A stretch of DNA of 64,000 bases from Candidatus Zixiibacteriota bacterium (GTDB lineage: Bacteria > Zixibacteria > MSB-5A5 > GN15 > JACZUZ01): contig JAJRPM010000015.1 of NCBI GenBank assembly GCA_024280775.1, forward strand, positions 17,721 through 81,720, written 5' to 3'. Shown here piece by piece: positions 50,837 through 59,897 of this stretch. The notes below the pieces were generated by a model. The model was not told the origin of the DNA and made no database searches. It worked only from the letters and a program-made list of their open reading frames with translations. Both the position numbers and the translations under genes were made by a program. Positions within the stretch are counted from its first letter, which is position 1, and each line of letters opens with the position of its first letter.

Positions 50837-52225
50837 TTATTCAGCGGAGGTGGAACCGTTCCCGCTCATTTTGTCAACATCGCCAAATTCGCTGTATTCC
50901 TTTAGCTTGTTGCGAATTGTGCGCGCCGAGACATCCAAACTACGAGCCGCTTCAGATTTGCTACCACCGAATCTCTGCAGACGATCGAGGATAAGCTGTC
51001 TCTCCAGCTCATGCAAAGTCAGAGACTCGAATTCGAGCTTGTTTGCCAGAGGTTTTCTTATCGCTGAGGCATCCAAGGAGAAATCTAACGTAGAAATAGT
51101 TTTGCCGGCGGACATTACGACCGCCGCCTGAATTGTGTTTTCAAGCTCACGCACATTACCCGGCCAGGGGTATTTCTTGAAGACTTCAAAGACCTCGCGA
51201 TCTACATGCTTGATTTCCCGGTTGTTTTCTTCGGAGTACTTCTTTACAAAATACTCTACCAGTTGAGGGATATCTTCAGTGCGATCCCTAAGCGGGGGCA
51301 CCTCAATTGAAATCACATTCAAGCGATAAAACAAATCTTCTCTGAAAGAACCATCGGCAATAGCTTCAGCTAGATTCCGATTACTGCTGGCTATTATTCG
51401 AACATCAATCGCGACAGTTTCAGCTGAACCAACTTTCTCGATTTCCCGCTCTTGCAAAGTTCTCAGGAGCTTCGATTGCGTTTCGTAGGGCATCTCTGAG
51501 ATTTCATCCAGCAACAAAGTGCCGCCATTGGCTAATTCAAACCTACCCGAGCGAGCTTGAATAGCGCCGGTGAAAGCGCCTTTTTCATGCCCGAATAACT
51601 CAGATTCAATCAGGTTCTGATTAAGAGCCGCGCAATTCAACTTCACAAACGGCCCATCAGCACGGTCGGATTCTTCATGAATAGCCCGGGCAATTAACTC
51701 TTTACCGGAGCCCGATTCTCCGCCGACCAACACTGTAGCTCTCGACGGAGCGGCAAGCCGGATGCGATCAAATATCTCAGTCATCAGCTTCGAGGAGCCA
51801 ATTATGCCACTGTAACGCCTGGCGCTATCAAGCTTTAGCGCGACTACCTGACGATTGAGTTTAATATACTCAACGGCTTTCTTTACCCGCACTTCAACAC
51901 TCTCGGGCGACATTGGCTTCATAATAAAGTCAAATGCGCCGAGTTTCATAGCCAGCACCGCGGTCTCGACAGTACCAAAACCAGTCATCATTATTACAAC
52001 AGTCTTTGGGGCCAGCTCACGGATATGAGTTAGCAACTCCATACCGTCCATCTCACCCATGCGAATGTCAGAAAGGACAAGCTCAAAGGACTCAGAGCGC
52101 AAGCGAGTTAGAGCAGACTCGGCGGAATGGGCGCTGTGTAATTCGTACTTTTCCACATCCAGCGCTTCCTTAAGAAACTCCACAACCAGCGAATCATCAT
52201 CGACTATTAGAATTTTGGTCTTCAT
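50837..52225 (-). CDS. Sigma-54 dependent response regulator (FlrC/FleR/NtrC family)
   Basis: An activator of sigma-54 promoters with 462 residues. The receiver domain (about 3-118) has ILIVDDDSLVVEFLKEAL, the phosphoacceptor in LVLSDIRMGEMDGMEL (Asp53) and the lysine in FDFIMKPMSPESVEV. The AAA+ domain (about 140-370) has Walker A GGESGSGKELIARAIHEESD, the sigma-54 contact loop GAFTGA and GGTLLLDEISEMP. A Fis-type helix-turn-helix (GGSKSEAARSLDVSARTIRN) ends the protein. It is coupled to its kinase by an ATGA overlap and lies beside motAB, so it probably activates the sigma-54 promoters at 39324 and 48888. Confidence 0.93.
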   Translation of the reverse strand: MKTKILIVDDDSLVVEFLKEALDVEKYELHSAHSAESALTRLRSESFELVLSDIRMGEMDGMELLTHIRELAPKTVVIMMTGFGTVETAVLAMKLGAFDFIMKPMSPESVEVRVKKAVEYIKLNRQVVALKLDSARRYSGIIGSSKLMTEIFDRIRLAAPSRATVLVGGESGSGKELIARAIHEESDRADGPFVKLNCAALNQNLIESELFGHEKGAFTGAIQARSGRFELANGGTLLLDEISEMPYETQSKLLRTLQEREIEKVGSAETVAIDVRIIASSNRNLAEAIADGSFREDLFYRLNVISIEVPPLRDRTEDIPQLVEYFVKKYSEENNREIKHVDREVFEVFKKYPWPGNVRELENTIQAAVVMSAGKTISTLDFSLDASAIRKPLANKLEFESLTLHELERQLILDRLQRFGGSKSEAARSLDVSARTIRNKLKEYSEFGDVDKMSGNGSTSAE

Positions 52226-53718
52226 GAATTGTGCTCCAGATTTTCATCCAAATCGCCAGGTGAGGTATTGGATTGATTCATTTTCGCATTATAGGACAAG
52301 GGCAACCTAATACGAAAGGTCGTGCCTTTGCCAAGTTCCGAGTTAACTGTTATATCGCCGCCGTGAGCAGTGATTAGTTTTTTGGCCAAAGGTAACCCCA
52401 ATCCGGAACCTCTTGCTTTAGTGGTGAAGAATGGCCGAAAAATATCACGAGCTGTCTCGGGCGCCATTCCGGGACCATCGTCACGAATTTCAAAACTCGC
52501 CAAATTTGAGTTTTCACTACAGTTTTCAACGATTACTTTACATGTGACGTTCTTGATGATATTCTTGGAAGCGCTCTTGGAAACATCTCTTGAGCCATCT
52601 CTTGAGCCACCGCCTTCGGCGGCTTCCTGAGCGTTTCTTATGATATTTACAATTGCTTCCCTTAGGACTATTTGGTCAATATCAACCGATATCTTTTGCT
52701 CTGGAGTGACTACCTCAATTTCATAATTCCCCATATGGGTGACGCGCTCAACGCCTTCGCCTCCGGGAACACTTTCGGGAGCACTTTCGGTTGCATTTGC
52801 GCCTTGGGTTTCGTTGTATTGACGCACTATCTTTTTGAGATACCGGTTTAGATTGGTAGGGCGCAATGTCAGGGACTCGTTCCGCGAAAAGCGCAAGAGC
52901 GCATCAATTACTCGCTCCAGATTATCAACGCCCCGAAGAATCTTCTCTGCGTGCGCTTTGTTCTTGGTCCCTTTAGCGGGCGTAGCTGTGATTAGTGAGG
53001 CGAATCCTTTTACACCAACTAACGGATTTCGAACCTGATGAGCGACGGTTGCCGCCATTTCACCTATCGCGGCCAGTGACTCCATGCGGGCCATCTTGCG
53101 CTCCATGCGCTTGGCCCCGGTAATATCCTGAAAGGCCTCGACCGAACCGAATGATTCTCCGTGTTTATCCAACAAAGGGGACGAACCCCATAGGTAGGTC
53201 TTTTCCTCACCGCTGTTCATGACAATCGACCTCTCTACACCTCGAACAGAGCATTCGGTAGACGCTTTAGAGGATGAGCTGTAACAAGATATTGCACGCT
53301 GGCCCTCTGCGCCTTCAAACTTTGTCACAGCATCCAGTGACACACCTAATGACTCAGCGGCGTTGACTGAGAACATCGCCTCTGCGGCTGAATTGAGATG
53401 TGTGATTTTCCTGTCGCGGTCAGCGACAATAATACCTGTGGATACCGAGCCTAAGACACTGTTGAGAAACTCCATTGCCGCACGATTTCGTCTGGTTAGC
53501 GCCTGCAAAGACTCATTGGCCTCAGCCAATGCTTTTGCCTGACGCTGGCTTTCATCTTTCAAATCCAGATACTGCCGACGCAACCTATTTATTACGTTGG
53601 TGAAAGTCCGGTATGAATCGACAAAATCCTCGGTAGCGCCATTATTGGCACGCGCCGGAGACTCCTCCGTCCCAGTCGAACTTCCAGCTATTCCAAATTC
53701 CGTGATTGTAGTATCCAT
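52222..53718 (-). CDS. PAS sensor histidine kinase (FlrB/FleS-like)
   Basis: A cytoplasmic kinase of 498 residues with no membrane segment. A coiled coil at about 40-75 is followed by a PAS domain (about 80-200: VLGSVSTGIIVADRDRKITH, LNSAAEAMF, DITGAKRMERKMARMESLA). HisKA carries the phosphoacceptor in ATVAHQVRNPLVGVKGFASL, and HATPase the N-box REAIVNIIRNAQEA, GDGPG-type DDGPGMAPETARDIFRPFFT and GSGLGLPLAKKLITAHGGDI. The ATG at 53718 was preferred to a TTG eight codons earlier. Absence of membrane helices resembles FlrB, which reads basal-body assembly. Paired with the sigma-54 activator downstream. Confidence 0.9.
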   Translation of the reverse strand: MDTTITEFGIAGSSTGTEESPARANNGATEDFVDSYRTFTNVINRLRRQYLDLKDESQRQAKALAEANESLQALTRRNRAAMEFLNSVLGSVSTGIIVADRDRKITHLNSAAEAMFSVNAAESLGVSLDAVTKFEGAEGQRAISCYSSSSKASTECSVRGVERSIVMNSGEEKTYLWGSSPLLDKHGESFGSVEAFQDITGAKRMERKMARMESLAAIGEMAATVAHQVRNPLVGVKGFASLITATPAKGTKNKAHAEKILRGVDNLERVIDALLRFSRNESLTLRPTNLNRYLKKIVRQYNETQGANATESAPESVPGGEGVERVTHMGNYEIEVVTPEQKISVDIDQIVLREAIVNIIRNAQEAAEGGGSRDGSRDVSKSASKNIIKNVTCKVIVENCSENSNLASFEIRDDGPGMAPETARDIFRPFFTTKARGSGLGLPLAKKLITAHGGDITVNSELGKGTTFRIRLPLSYNAKMNQSNTSPGDLDENLEHNS

Positions 53719-53818
53719 ATCTCTTGTCCCACTCCTATCCAACTGCTAGCCCCTCCTAGACTAACAACCGGAAAATTATGCCAGAGGAGTCAATATTTCA
53801 ACAAGTATTATGCATAAC

Positions 53819-53846
53819 AAAAAACGGCCAGTCTTAAAGCTGGCCG
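53819..53846 (-). terminator. Intrinsic terminator of cheB
   Basis: CGGCCAG and CTGGCCG form a 7-bp stem with an eight-base loop, followed on the minus strand by TTTTTT (53819-53824). It lies 57 bp after the cheB stop and separates the chemotaxis group from the kinase gene. Confidence 0.8.
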
Positions 53847-53903
53847 ATAAAACTAAAACCTGTTGATATTCCCGGAGGATTGGTGAACAACGATATTGTG
53901 TGG

Positions 53904-54998
53904 CTAAAAATAGCTTAATATTTCATCGGTAATGCGCTCAATCGGGGCAACCACATCTGCGATTTTCCCGTCGACAATAGCTCTGGGCATTCCATAAACC
54001 ACACTGGTTTCTTCATTCTGGGCTATGACCTGTCCGCCTTGTTTGTGCAATTCCTGGCAGGCCTCGAAACCGTCGTTGCCCATGCCCGTTAGAATCACTC
54101 CCAGAGTCCGCTTGCCGTACTTCTTGACAACAGAATCCATCATCACATTGACGCAGGGTTTATAGAGAGTACCCGTCGGAGACTGTGTTAAGCGGATAAT
54201 TGGTTTGGCTACGCCCGGGGTTAAGATCATGTGGCTATCTCCGGGCGCAATGTACACATGACCTGCGAGCGCCTCTTCCCCGTTTCGCGCCTCGCTTACC
54301 TCTACTTCGGAGATCGAATTCAAACGATCAGCGAGCGACTTAGTGAATTTCGGGGGCATATGCTGAACAATCAGGATTGGAACAGAAAAACTCTTTGGTA
54401 ATCTAGTAATAACAGTTTGCAGGGCGGGAGGTCCACCAGTGCTTGAACCGAGGGCAACAGCTTTAATAGAAAGCCGTCTCCGTTCTGCCTTCTTTAAGGA
54501 CGAAACGCTAGCCACACTCTTGGGGCCGCTAGCGACAGCAGTAGCCTTTTTCCAACCCAGCCGCTGACGAGCGCGAGCCATCAAGATGGATTTACGGCGC
54601 GCTATGTTTTTAATCTTCTCCAGTAGGTCTTCTTTGATATTTACGATATCTAAGGAGACAAACGACAGTTCTTTGGGGATAAAATCGACCGCTCCAAGAT
54701 CGAGGGCCTCAAGAGTAGCGCTGGCGCCCTCGGTAGTGATGCTACTGACCATCATTACCGGAGTAGGCTCCTCCTCCATGATACGCTTCAGCGCCGTCAA
54801 GCCATCCATGCGCGGCATCTCAACGTCCATAGTTACGAGATCCGGCTTGAGCTCTTTGACCTTTTTTACACCCTCTTCGCCATCGCGAGCAGTCCCTACG
54901 ACTTCAATATCTGGATCAGATTCCAGCATCATGCTAATAGCCTTGCGCATGAATGCAGAATCATCCACAACCAGAATGCGTGTTTTCTTTGTTGTCAT
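53904..54998 (-). CDS. cheB: Chemotaxis protein-glutamate methylesterase CheB
   Basis: CheB removes methyl groups from chemoreceptors and deamidates glutamines. It has 364 residues. The receiver domain (about 5-125) has RILVVDDSAFMRKAISMMLE, phosphoacceptor in LVTMDVEMPRMDGLTAL, and VDFIPKELS. The C-terminal methylesterase (about 175-360) has the catalytic serine in ALGSSTGGPPALQTV, His in VQHMPPKFTKSLADRL and Asp in ILTGMGNDGFEACQEL. A basic Ala/Ser/Lys-rich linker of about 45 residues joins them. It is the last che gene, before a terminator. Confidence 0.96.
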   Translation of the reverse strand: MTTKKTRILVVDDSAFMRKAISMMLESDPDIEVVGTARDGEEGVKKVKELKPDLVTMDVEMPRMDGLTALKRIMEEEPTPVMMVSSITTEGASATLEALDLGAVDFIPKELSFVSLDIVNIKEDLLEKIKNIARRKSILMARARQRLGWKKATAVASGPKSVASVSSLKKAERRRLSIKAVALGSSTGGPPALQTVITRLPKSFSVPILIVQHMPPKFTKSLADRLNSISEVEVSEARNGEEALAGHVYIAPGDSHMILTPGVAKPIIRLTQSPTGTLYKPCVNVMMDSVVKKYGKRTLGVILTGMGNDGFEACQELHKQGGQVIAQNEETSVVYGMPRAIVDGKIADVVAPIERITDEILSYF

Positions 54999-55056
54999 AA
55001 CAATCAGTTCATCTTTCGAAGATATTCTTGTTTAGTAAAGCGGGAATCGATGTCCA

Positions 55057-56955
55057 CTATGGGGTAATCTTTTGCGCCAGGCCAAAGAGGCCAGCGACAT
55101 CAACAATCAACCGCACTCTTCCATCGCCTAGAATGGTAGCCCCGGCCAGTCCTTCTATGTTGCCGAAGAGTTTACCGAGAGCTTTTATTACAACTTCCTC
55201 CTGTCCGATAAGGTCGTCAACAACCAGCCCCAAACGACTATCGGCAAGTCCCACAACAACAACATTGGAACCAGCGTCATCGGACGGAGTCCAATCCTGA
55301 GTGTCACGAAGAACTCGTGGCAGAAATAACAGGGGTAGCACAGAATCTCTCAATTGAATTACTTCTGTGCCATTTACGTATTTGATGTCCTTCTTCGCCA
55401 CATTGACAATTTCATGCACACTGGCAAGTGGAATGATATAAATATCATCATTTGCCTTCACCAATAGCCCTTGAATAATCGAAAGCGTGAGCGGTAGTTT
55501 GATGGTGATGGTTGTGCCTTTGCCACGTTTGGAGGCTATCTCTATTATGCCGTTGAGCTTTTCGATATTCGAACGCACCACATCCATGCCTACACCACGA
55601 CCGGATACATCACTAACAACTTTGGCGGTAGAGAATCCGGCGGCAAAGATGAAGCGAAATATCTCCGATTCGCTCATGCGCTCTATTTCGGCCTCTGTAT
55701 AGAGTCCGCGCTCTATGGCCTTACTTTTTATGGCCTCAAGATCAAGTCCTCTGCCATCATCGCTTATCTCAATGATAATGTTAGAGCCCTGAGAGTAGGC
55801 GCTGAGAACCACCGTTCCAATTTCGGACTTCCCTGCGGCAAGTCTCTCCTCTGGTGGCTCTAATCCATGATCACATGAATTCCTAACCAAGTGAACCAAT
55901 GGATCGCCGATCTCCTCGATGACGGTCTTATCTAGTTCTGTATCTTCGCCTTCCAGCTCCAGGTTAATCTTCTTACCAGCGGAAGACGCAAGGTCTCTTA
56001 CCACACGTGGAAAACGGCTGAACGCTTTGCCAATTGGAAGCATCCGTAATTTCATGACGGAATTTTGTAGTTCAGTTGTGACAAAACTTATTTGGGATGC
56101 TACTGTGCCTATTCTCTCTTGGGAGTCATGGTCGGAAACACCACCGGATGCAATCTCACTGTTGATAGAGAGCAGACTATTGCGACCGAGCACAAGTTCA
56201 CCTACCAGATTCATTAAGGAATCCAATCTATCGACACCCACTCTAACTGTTTGTTCGATATTCCGACTGTTGGCTTGGCGTTTTTTCTGGCCAGTATTTC
56301 CTGCGGTACCATTTCCCCTAGAGGCGCCAGAGCCTCCCGCCCCCTTTTCAACAGAACTATCAGATTTAGATTGAGCGAGAGCGGCCTTAATTTCCGCGTC
56401 AAACGCGGCCTCATCGAAATCTGCGCCTTCAGTTTCTGCTGAGGACTCTGCTGAGGACTCTGCGACAGAAGCGTCTTTGGCATCTTGTTGCTGAGTTCCT
56501 ACAGGCTTGTGGACTCCAGAATTCGAGGTGTTTATCCTTTCAAGCTCAGCAACAAGACCCGATACATCACGAAGCACAATTTGCTCATTACGCACGTCGT
56601 CCAAGAGCATCTTCAAACTATCGAGACCTTCGAGAAGAGCGTCCATGATATGCGTCTCTACATGGATCTCCCCTTTGCGAAGACGGTTCAGCACATCTTC
56701 CATCTTGTGAGTCAGATTGGTAATCTGATCCAACCCAAGGAAGCTTGAATTGCCTTTGATAGTGTGAGCGGCACGGAAGATATTATTTAGCAGTTCTAGA
56801 TCATCAGGTGATGTTTCGAGGGCCACTAAGTCATTGTCAAGTGACTCAATAATATCAGCCGCTTCCACCAGGAAATCATCGACGAAATCCTTCATATCCT
56901 CCGGGACTTGCAAGGCCTCGGGGGTCGTTGTTTCATCAAGAGTCTTTGGCGCCAT
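55057..56955 (-). CDS. cheA: Chemotaxis histidine kinase CheA
   Basis: CheA is the receptor-coupled kinase for CheY and CheB. It has 632 residues. The Hpt domain (about 20-125) carries the phosphohistidine in IFRAAHTIKGNSSFLGLDQI. A low-complexity linker (about 140-225, Ala/Ser/Glu-rich) replaces a recognisable CheY-binding P2 domain. Dimerisation: VGVDRLDSLMNLVGELVLGR. ATPase: DPLVHLVRNSCDHGLEPPEE, ISDDGRGLDLEAIKSKAIER, DVSGRGVGMDVVRSNIEKLN. CheW-like domain from about 490. Its start overlaps cheZ by 20 bp. Confidence 0.96.
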   Translation of the reverse strand: MAPKTLDETTTPEALQVPEDMKDFVDDFLVEAADIIESLDNDLVALETSPDDLELLNNIFRAAHTIKGNSSFLGLDQITNLTHKMEDVLNRLRKGEIHVETHIMDALLEGLDSLKMLLDDVRNEQIVLRDVSGLVAELERINTSNSGVHKPVGTQQQDAKDASVAESSAESSAETEGADFDEAAFDAEIKAALAQSKSDSSVEKGAGGSGASRGNGTAGNTGQKKRQANSRNIEQTVRVGVDRLDSLMNLVGELVLGRNSLLSINSEIASGGVSDHDSQERIGTVASQISFVTTELQNSVMKLRMLPIGKAFSRFPRVVRDLASSAGKKINLELEGEDTELDKTVIEEIGDPLVHLVRNSCDHGLEPPEERLAAGKSEIGTVVLSAYSQGSNIIIEISDDGRGLDLEAIKSKAIERGLYTEAEIERMSESEIFRFIFAAGFSTAKVVSDVSGRGVGMDVVRSNIEKLNGIIEIASKRGKGTTITIKLPLTLSIIQGLLVKANDDIYIIPLASVHEIVNVAKKDIKYVNGTEVIQLRDSVLPLLFLPRVLRDTQDWTPSDDAGSNVVVVGLADSRLGLVVDDLIGQEEVVIKALGKLFGNIEGLAGATILGDGRVRLIVDVAGLFGLAQKITP

Positions 56956-57601
56956 TATTTTCTCGTACCAAGTTGTCTATTCCAGATTGGTCTGTGTGTT
57001 TGAACACCATATCAGCGTGTGGATCGAAACTGCGCACTTTACGTTTCTTGTCGCTATCGGCATCCTTCTTGGCGCTTTCAATTCCCATCGTCTCATCGAT
57101 GTCGCCAAAAATTTCTGCGATCTTGGCATCAACTTCTTCCAGCAAGCTGGCGGCATGATTGATTTGTTGAGTCGTGATGTCCTGAAACTGTAACGCGTCC
57201 ATTATTGCGAAAGCATCATTTTGAGAACGATTTGCAACTTCTTCCGCTTTCTCCAACAACTCACTAACGGCGATGTTTTCCTTGCCGGTATCAGCAAGCA
57301 CATTTAACGCCTTGTTGAGATGGTCAATAATCTCAACTTGCTGATTTGAGATATTCTCAACCATATCCAAAACTTTGTGAGTGGCCTGCTCTGTTTGTGA
57401 TGAAATACGATCTAGATGTGTGGTTGCCTTAGGCAAACAATCTCTGGTATCATTTAGTGGCCCTTGGATTTCTCGTAAGCTACGAGTCAAATCTTCTATG
57501 GTAGATTTGAGCGCCCCTAGTCCGCGCTTTAGGCCGCTCTCGCTATTTGGCATTTCCCCCTGAGTGGCTACAGCGATTGATTTGTTCTCCTTGTCAGCCA
57601 T
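56936..57601 (-). CDS. cheZ: CheZ-family phosphatase of CheY
   Basis: CheZ dephosphorylates CheY-phosphate. From the ATG at 57601 it has 221 residues, almost all helical, forming a long hairpin (VENISNQQVEIIDHLNKALN, LLEKAEEVANRSQNDAFAIM). The catalytic region is IMDALQFQDITTQQINHAAS with the active-site glutamine in the FQD/E-xTxQ pattern. The C-terminal KVRSFDPHADMVFKHTDQSG is the CheY-binding tail type. AAAGGGGGTG precedes the chosen ATG one base after cheY ends. CheZ outside proteobacteria is less common than CheC/CheX, which are not seen here. Confidence 0.86.
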   Translation of the reverse strand: MADKENKSIAVATQGEMPNSESGLKRGLGALKSTIEDLTRSLREIQGPLNDTRDCLPKATTHLDRISSQTEQATHKVLDMVENISNQQVEIIDHLNKALNVLADTGKENIAVSELLEKAEEVANRSQNDAFAIMDALQFQDITTQQINHAASLLEEVDAKIAEIFGDIDETMGIESAKKDADSDKKRKVRSFDPHADMVFKHTDQSGIDNLVRENNGAKDS

Positions 57602-57602
57602 A

Positions 57603-57983
57603 TTACGCACCCCCTTTAAGAATCTCATCAATCTTTGATTTTAGCGTATCAGGAGTGAACGGTTTAACAATGTAGTTATTCACTCCCGCCTTAAGCGCCT
57701 CGACAATGTCCTCTTTCACAGAACGTGTAGTGACCATGAGAACTGGAATCTTTGCATGTTCGGGGTTGCTCCGTAGATTTGTCACGAAAGTCAATCCGTC
57801 CATTTCGGGCATATTCCAGTCGGTTATCACAAAATCGATTTTCTCAGTAGCAATCTTTGCTAATGCATCTTTACCGTGTTCTGCCTCGATAATATCGCTG
57901 TATCCTGCTCTTCCGAGGGTATTGATGATTATCCGACGCATTGTCGGTGAATCATCTACTGCAAGAATTTTCATGTCTGCCAT
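57603..57983 (-). CDS. cheY: Chemotaxis response regulator CheY
   Basis: A single-receiver protein of 126 residues: ILAVDDSPTMRRIIINTLGR, phosphoacceptor in FVITDWNMPEMDGLTFVTNL, conserved Thr in VLMVTTRSVKEDIVEALKAG and Lys in NNYIVKPFTPDTLKSKI. The DWNMPEMDGL and AGVNNYIVKPF forms are those of true CheY proteins that bind FliM. It lies 1 bp before cheZ. Confidence 0.95.
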   Translation of the reverse strand: MADMKILAVDDSPTMRRIIINTLGRAGYSDIIEAEHGKDALAKIATEKIDFVITDWNMPEMDGLTFVTNLRSNPEHAKIPVLMVTTRSVKEDIVEALKAGVNNYIVKPFTPDTLKSKIDEILKGGA

Positions 57984-58012
57984 ACTATATCTCCAATATT
58001 CAGTTATTTGTT

Positions 58013-58390
58013 CTAAAATTCAAACAGCCGGTTTACTTCGGCTAGCAATGCATCAGGTCGAAATGGCTTTACGATATAGGACGTGGCTCCGACTTCTAAG
58101 CCGCGTTCCTTGTCCTCGCTTGCCTCTTCTGAGGACAAGATGATAATCGGTGTATCCTTGTGCGCCGCATCGTTTCGCAAAGTTCCTATCAAAGTGTAGC
58201 CATCAACATTGGGCATATTCAAGTCCGTAATGACCATATCAATATCGCCGTCGGCGCTTGAGATTTTCTCCATAGCGTCCATACCATCGCATGCCGTTAT
58301 CACGTCAAAGCCTTTGTTTTTCAATGCAAACGAAACAAACTTGACGACTGTTGTTGAATCATCGACAACTACAATTCTTTTCTTATCCAT
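58013..58390 (-). CDS. Second CheY-like single-receiver protein
   Basis: This 125-residue receiver has IVVVDDSTTVVKFVSFALKN, phosphoacceptor in MVITDLNMPNVDGYTLIGTL, IIILSSEEASEDKERGLEVG with Ser in the conserved Thr/Ser position and Lys in TSYIVKPFRPDALLAEVNRL. It differs from the neighbouring CheY in the FliM-contact face, so it may act as a phosphate sink or signal to another target. It lies 4 bp after cheR and 29 bp before cheY. Confidence 0.92.
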   Translation of the reverse strand: MDKKRIVVVDDSTTVVKFVSFALKNKGFDVITACDGMDAMEKISSADGDIDMVITDLNMPNVDGYTLIGTLRNDAAHKDTPIIILSSEEASEDKERGLEVGATSYIVKPFRPDALLAEVNRLFEF

Positions 58391-58394
58391 ATTC

Positions 58395-59435
58395 TTAACC
58401 GCCTATCTTTCCAGCTAGAGTCCTTTGCGCATCTTGCTTGGCCTTAATCTTCGCAAGCAATTCCAGCGCTTTGGATGCCCCACCCGAAGATGCTCTGACT
58501 GGCGCCCTCCGTGGCGCACTGCCAGGTGTACTCGTGGCCGATTTCGAAGATTCTGTTGCATGACCTGCTCTGTCAGTTACACCTTCTTCTTTCATGTAAA
58601 CCAAAGCGCCCTTATAGTATTTTAGTTTGAATGCTTTTGAAATTCCGTGTAACGTTTCAGAGTGACCTATGAGCATCTGTCCTCCGTTTGCCAGCGATTG
58701 GTAAAACGCACGGACAATTTTGCGCTTAACCTCATCTGAAAAATATATCATTACATTTCTACAAAAGATGACATCCAGATTCTTATACATCGACAACTTC
58801 CGAGTCTCGTTCAGGTTCAATTGAACGAACTTCACTAGCGACTTGATTTCTCGCTTTATTCGGAACGCATCTCCTTCTTTGTCGAAGTAATCCTTCAAGA
58901 CAACGGGATTGACGTAACGCAGAGTAGCGCCTTCATATTCTCCGGCTCTAGCGCGATGCAGAGCCTTTTCACTAATGTCATTGGCGATAATCTCAACATT
59001 CCAGCCAGCCTCACCTTTCAATGCCTGCTTGACAAGGATACCTAGAGTGTATGGTTCCTCACCTGTTGAGCATCCGGCCGACCAAATGCGAAGCGTCTTT
59101 GGCCCGCGCCCCTTGCGTTTGTTTTCAATAATCTCAGGCAGAACCGCAGTGGCAAATGCATCCAACTGAGGTTCGTTGCGGAAGTAGTATGTCTCGTTGG
59201 TTGTAACGAGGTTCATCAGTTCATGGAATTCTCGTTGCGAAGTGTCATATTTGACTCTATAGAAGTAGTCACGATAAGTTGCGACACCCAACTGGTCCAT
59301 GCGCTTTGTTAGGCGGCTCTGGATTAGATATAGCTTGTTATCTCCAAAATACATCCCGGCCTTTTCGTGAATGAAATCACGAATTGTGCGGAACTCTTCT
59401 ATACTCAACGTTCGTTGATCACCAATCGATGGCAT
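58395..59435 (-). CDS. cheR: Chemotaxis methyltransferase CheR
   Basis: CheR methylates chemoreceptor glutamates using SAM. From the ATG at 59435, with AAGGT seven bases upstream, it has 346 residues. The N-terminal helical domain (LSIEEFRTIRDFIHEKAGMY) precedes the SAM domain: LRIWSAGCSTGEEPYTLGIL, IIANDISEKALHRARAGEY, LDVIFCRNVMIYFSDEVKRK, LLIGHSETLHGISKAFKL. The last 65 residues form an Ala/Ser/Pro-rich linker and short helix (KALELLAKIKAKQDAQRTLA) that may tether it. Confidence 0.95.
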   Translation of the reverse strand: MPSIGDQRTLSIEEFRTIRDFIHEKAGMYFGDNKLYLIQSRLTKRMDQLGVATYRDYFYRVKYDTSQREFHELMNLVTTNETYYFRNEPQLDAFATAVLPEIIENKRKGRGPKTLRIWSAGCSTGEEPYTLGILVKQALKGEAGWNVEIIANDISEKALHRARAGEYEGATLRYVNPVVLKDYFDKEGDAFRIKREIKSLVKFVQLNLNETRKLSMYKNLDVIFCRNVMIYFSDEVKRKIVRAFYQSLANGGQMLIGHSETLHGISKAFKLKYYKGALVYMKEEGVTDRAGHATESSKSATSTPGSAPRRAPVRASSGGASKALELLAKIKAKQDAQRTLAGKIGG

Positions 59436-59510
59436 AACTGTTACCTTCTTAGAAAAAGTCACTCATCAGATACAGAACAGGATTCTGAAACTCGAGTTCA
59501 CAGTTGAGCG

Positions 59511-59897
59511 CTAGGTAGCGCTCTGCTCTTGTTTACGTGTTGAAGCTTGTTCAACCGACTTCAATAACTTTGGCATGCTAAATGGCTTGACAACATAGTC
59601 ATCAACACGCTGTTGCAACGAACGAATAGCGCTTTCCACCGAGGGATAACCAGTAACCACAACAATCGGTTGCTGAGGTCTAGTTTCTTTCATTCGATCC
59701 ACTAGTGTCGCTCCGTCCATCTCCGGCATTTTCAGATCAGTAAGAACAACGTCATATTCGCCAGCCTCAAACTCTCTTAGGGCCGCTTCGCCGCTCGCCG
59801 CTACGGTGACATCCCACTCACGTTCATTGAAGAAATCGTAAAGTAAATCTCTAATTAGCAATTCATCATCCACTATGAGGATATTGTTACGTTTCAT
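59511..59897 (-). CDS. Third single-receiver response regulator
   Basis: From the ATG at 59897 it has 128 residues: ILIVDDELLIRDLLYDFFNE, phosphoacceptor in VVLTDLKMPEMDGATLVDRM, Thr in PIVVVTGYPSVESAIRSLQQ and Lys in VDDYVVKPFSMPKLLKSVEQ. The VDDELLIRDLL...VTGYPS form resembles receivers of NtrC-like or hybrid systems more than CheY. It overlaps the HEAT-repeat gene by ATGA, so the two are coupled and may interact. AGGAG lies seven bases upstream. Confidence 0.92.
   Translation of the reverse strand: MKRNNILIVDDELLIRDLLYDFFNEREWDVTVAASGEAALREFEAGEYDVVLTDLKMPEMDGATLVDRMKETRPQQPIVVVTGYPSVESAIRSLQQRVDDYVVKPFSMPKLLKSVEQASTRKQEQSAT

Noticed and set aside
53841..53852. GGCCGATAAAAC on the plus strand looks like a perfect sigma-28 -10 box
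   Set aside because: It is the arm of the cheB terminator, has no TAAA 15 bases upstream and no plus-strand gene follows.
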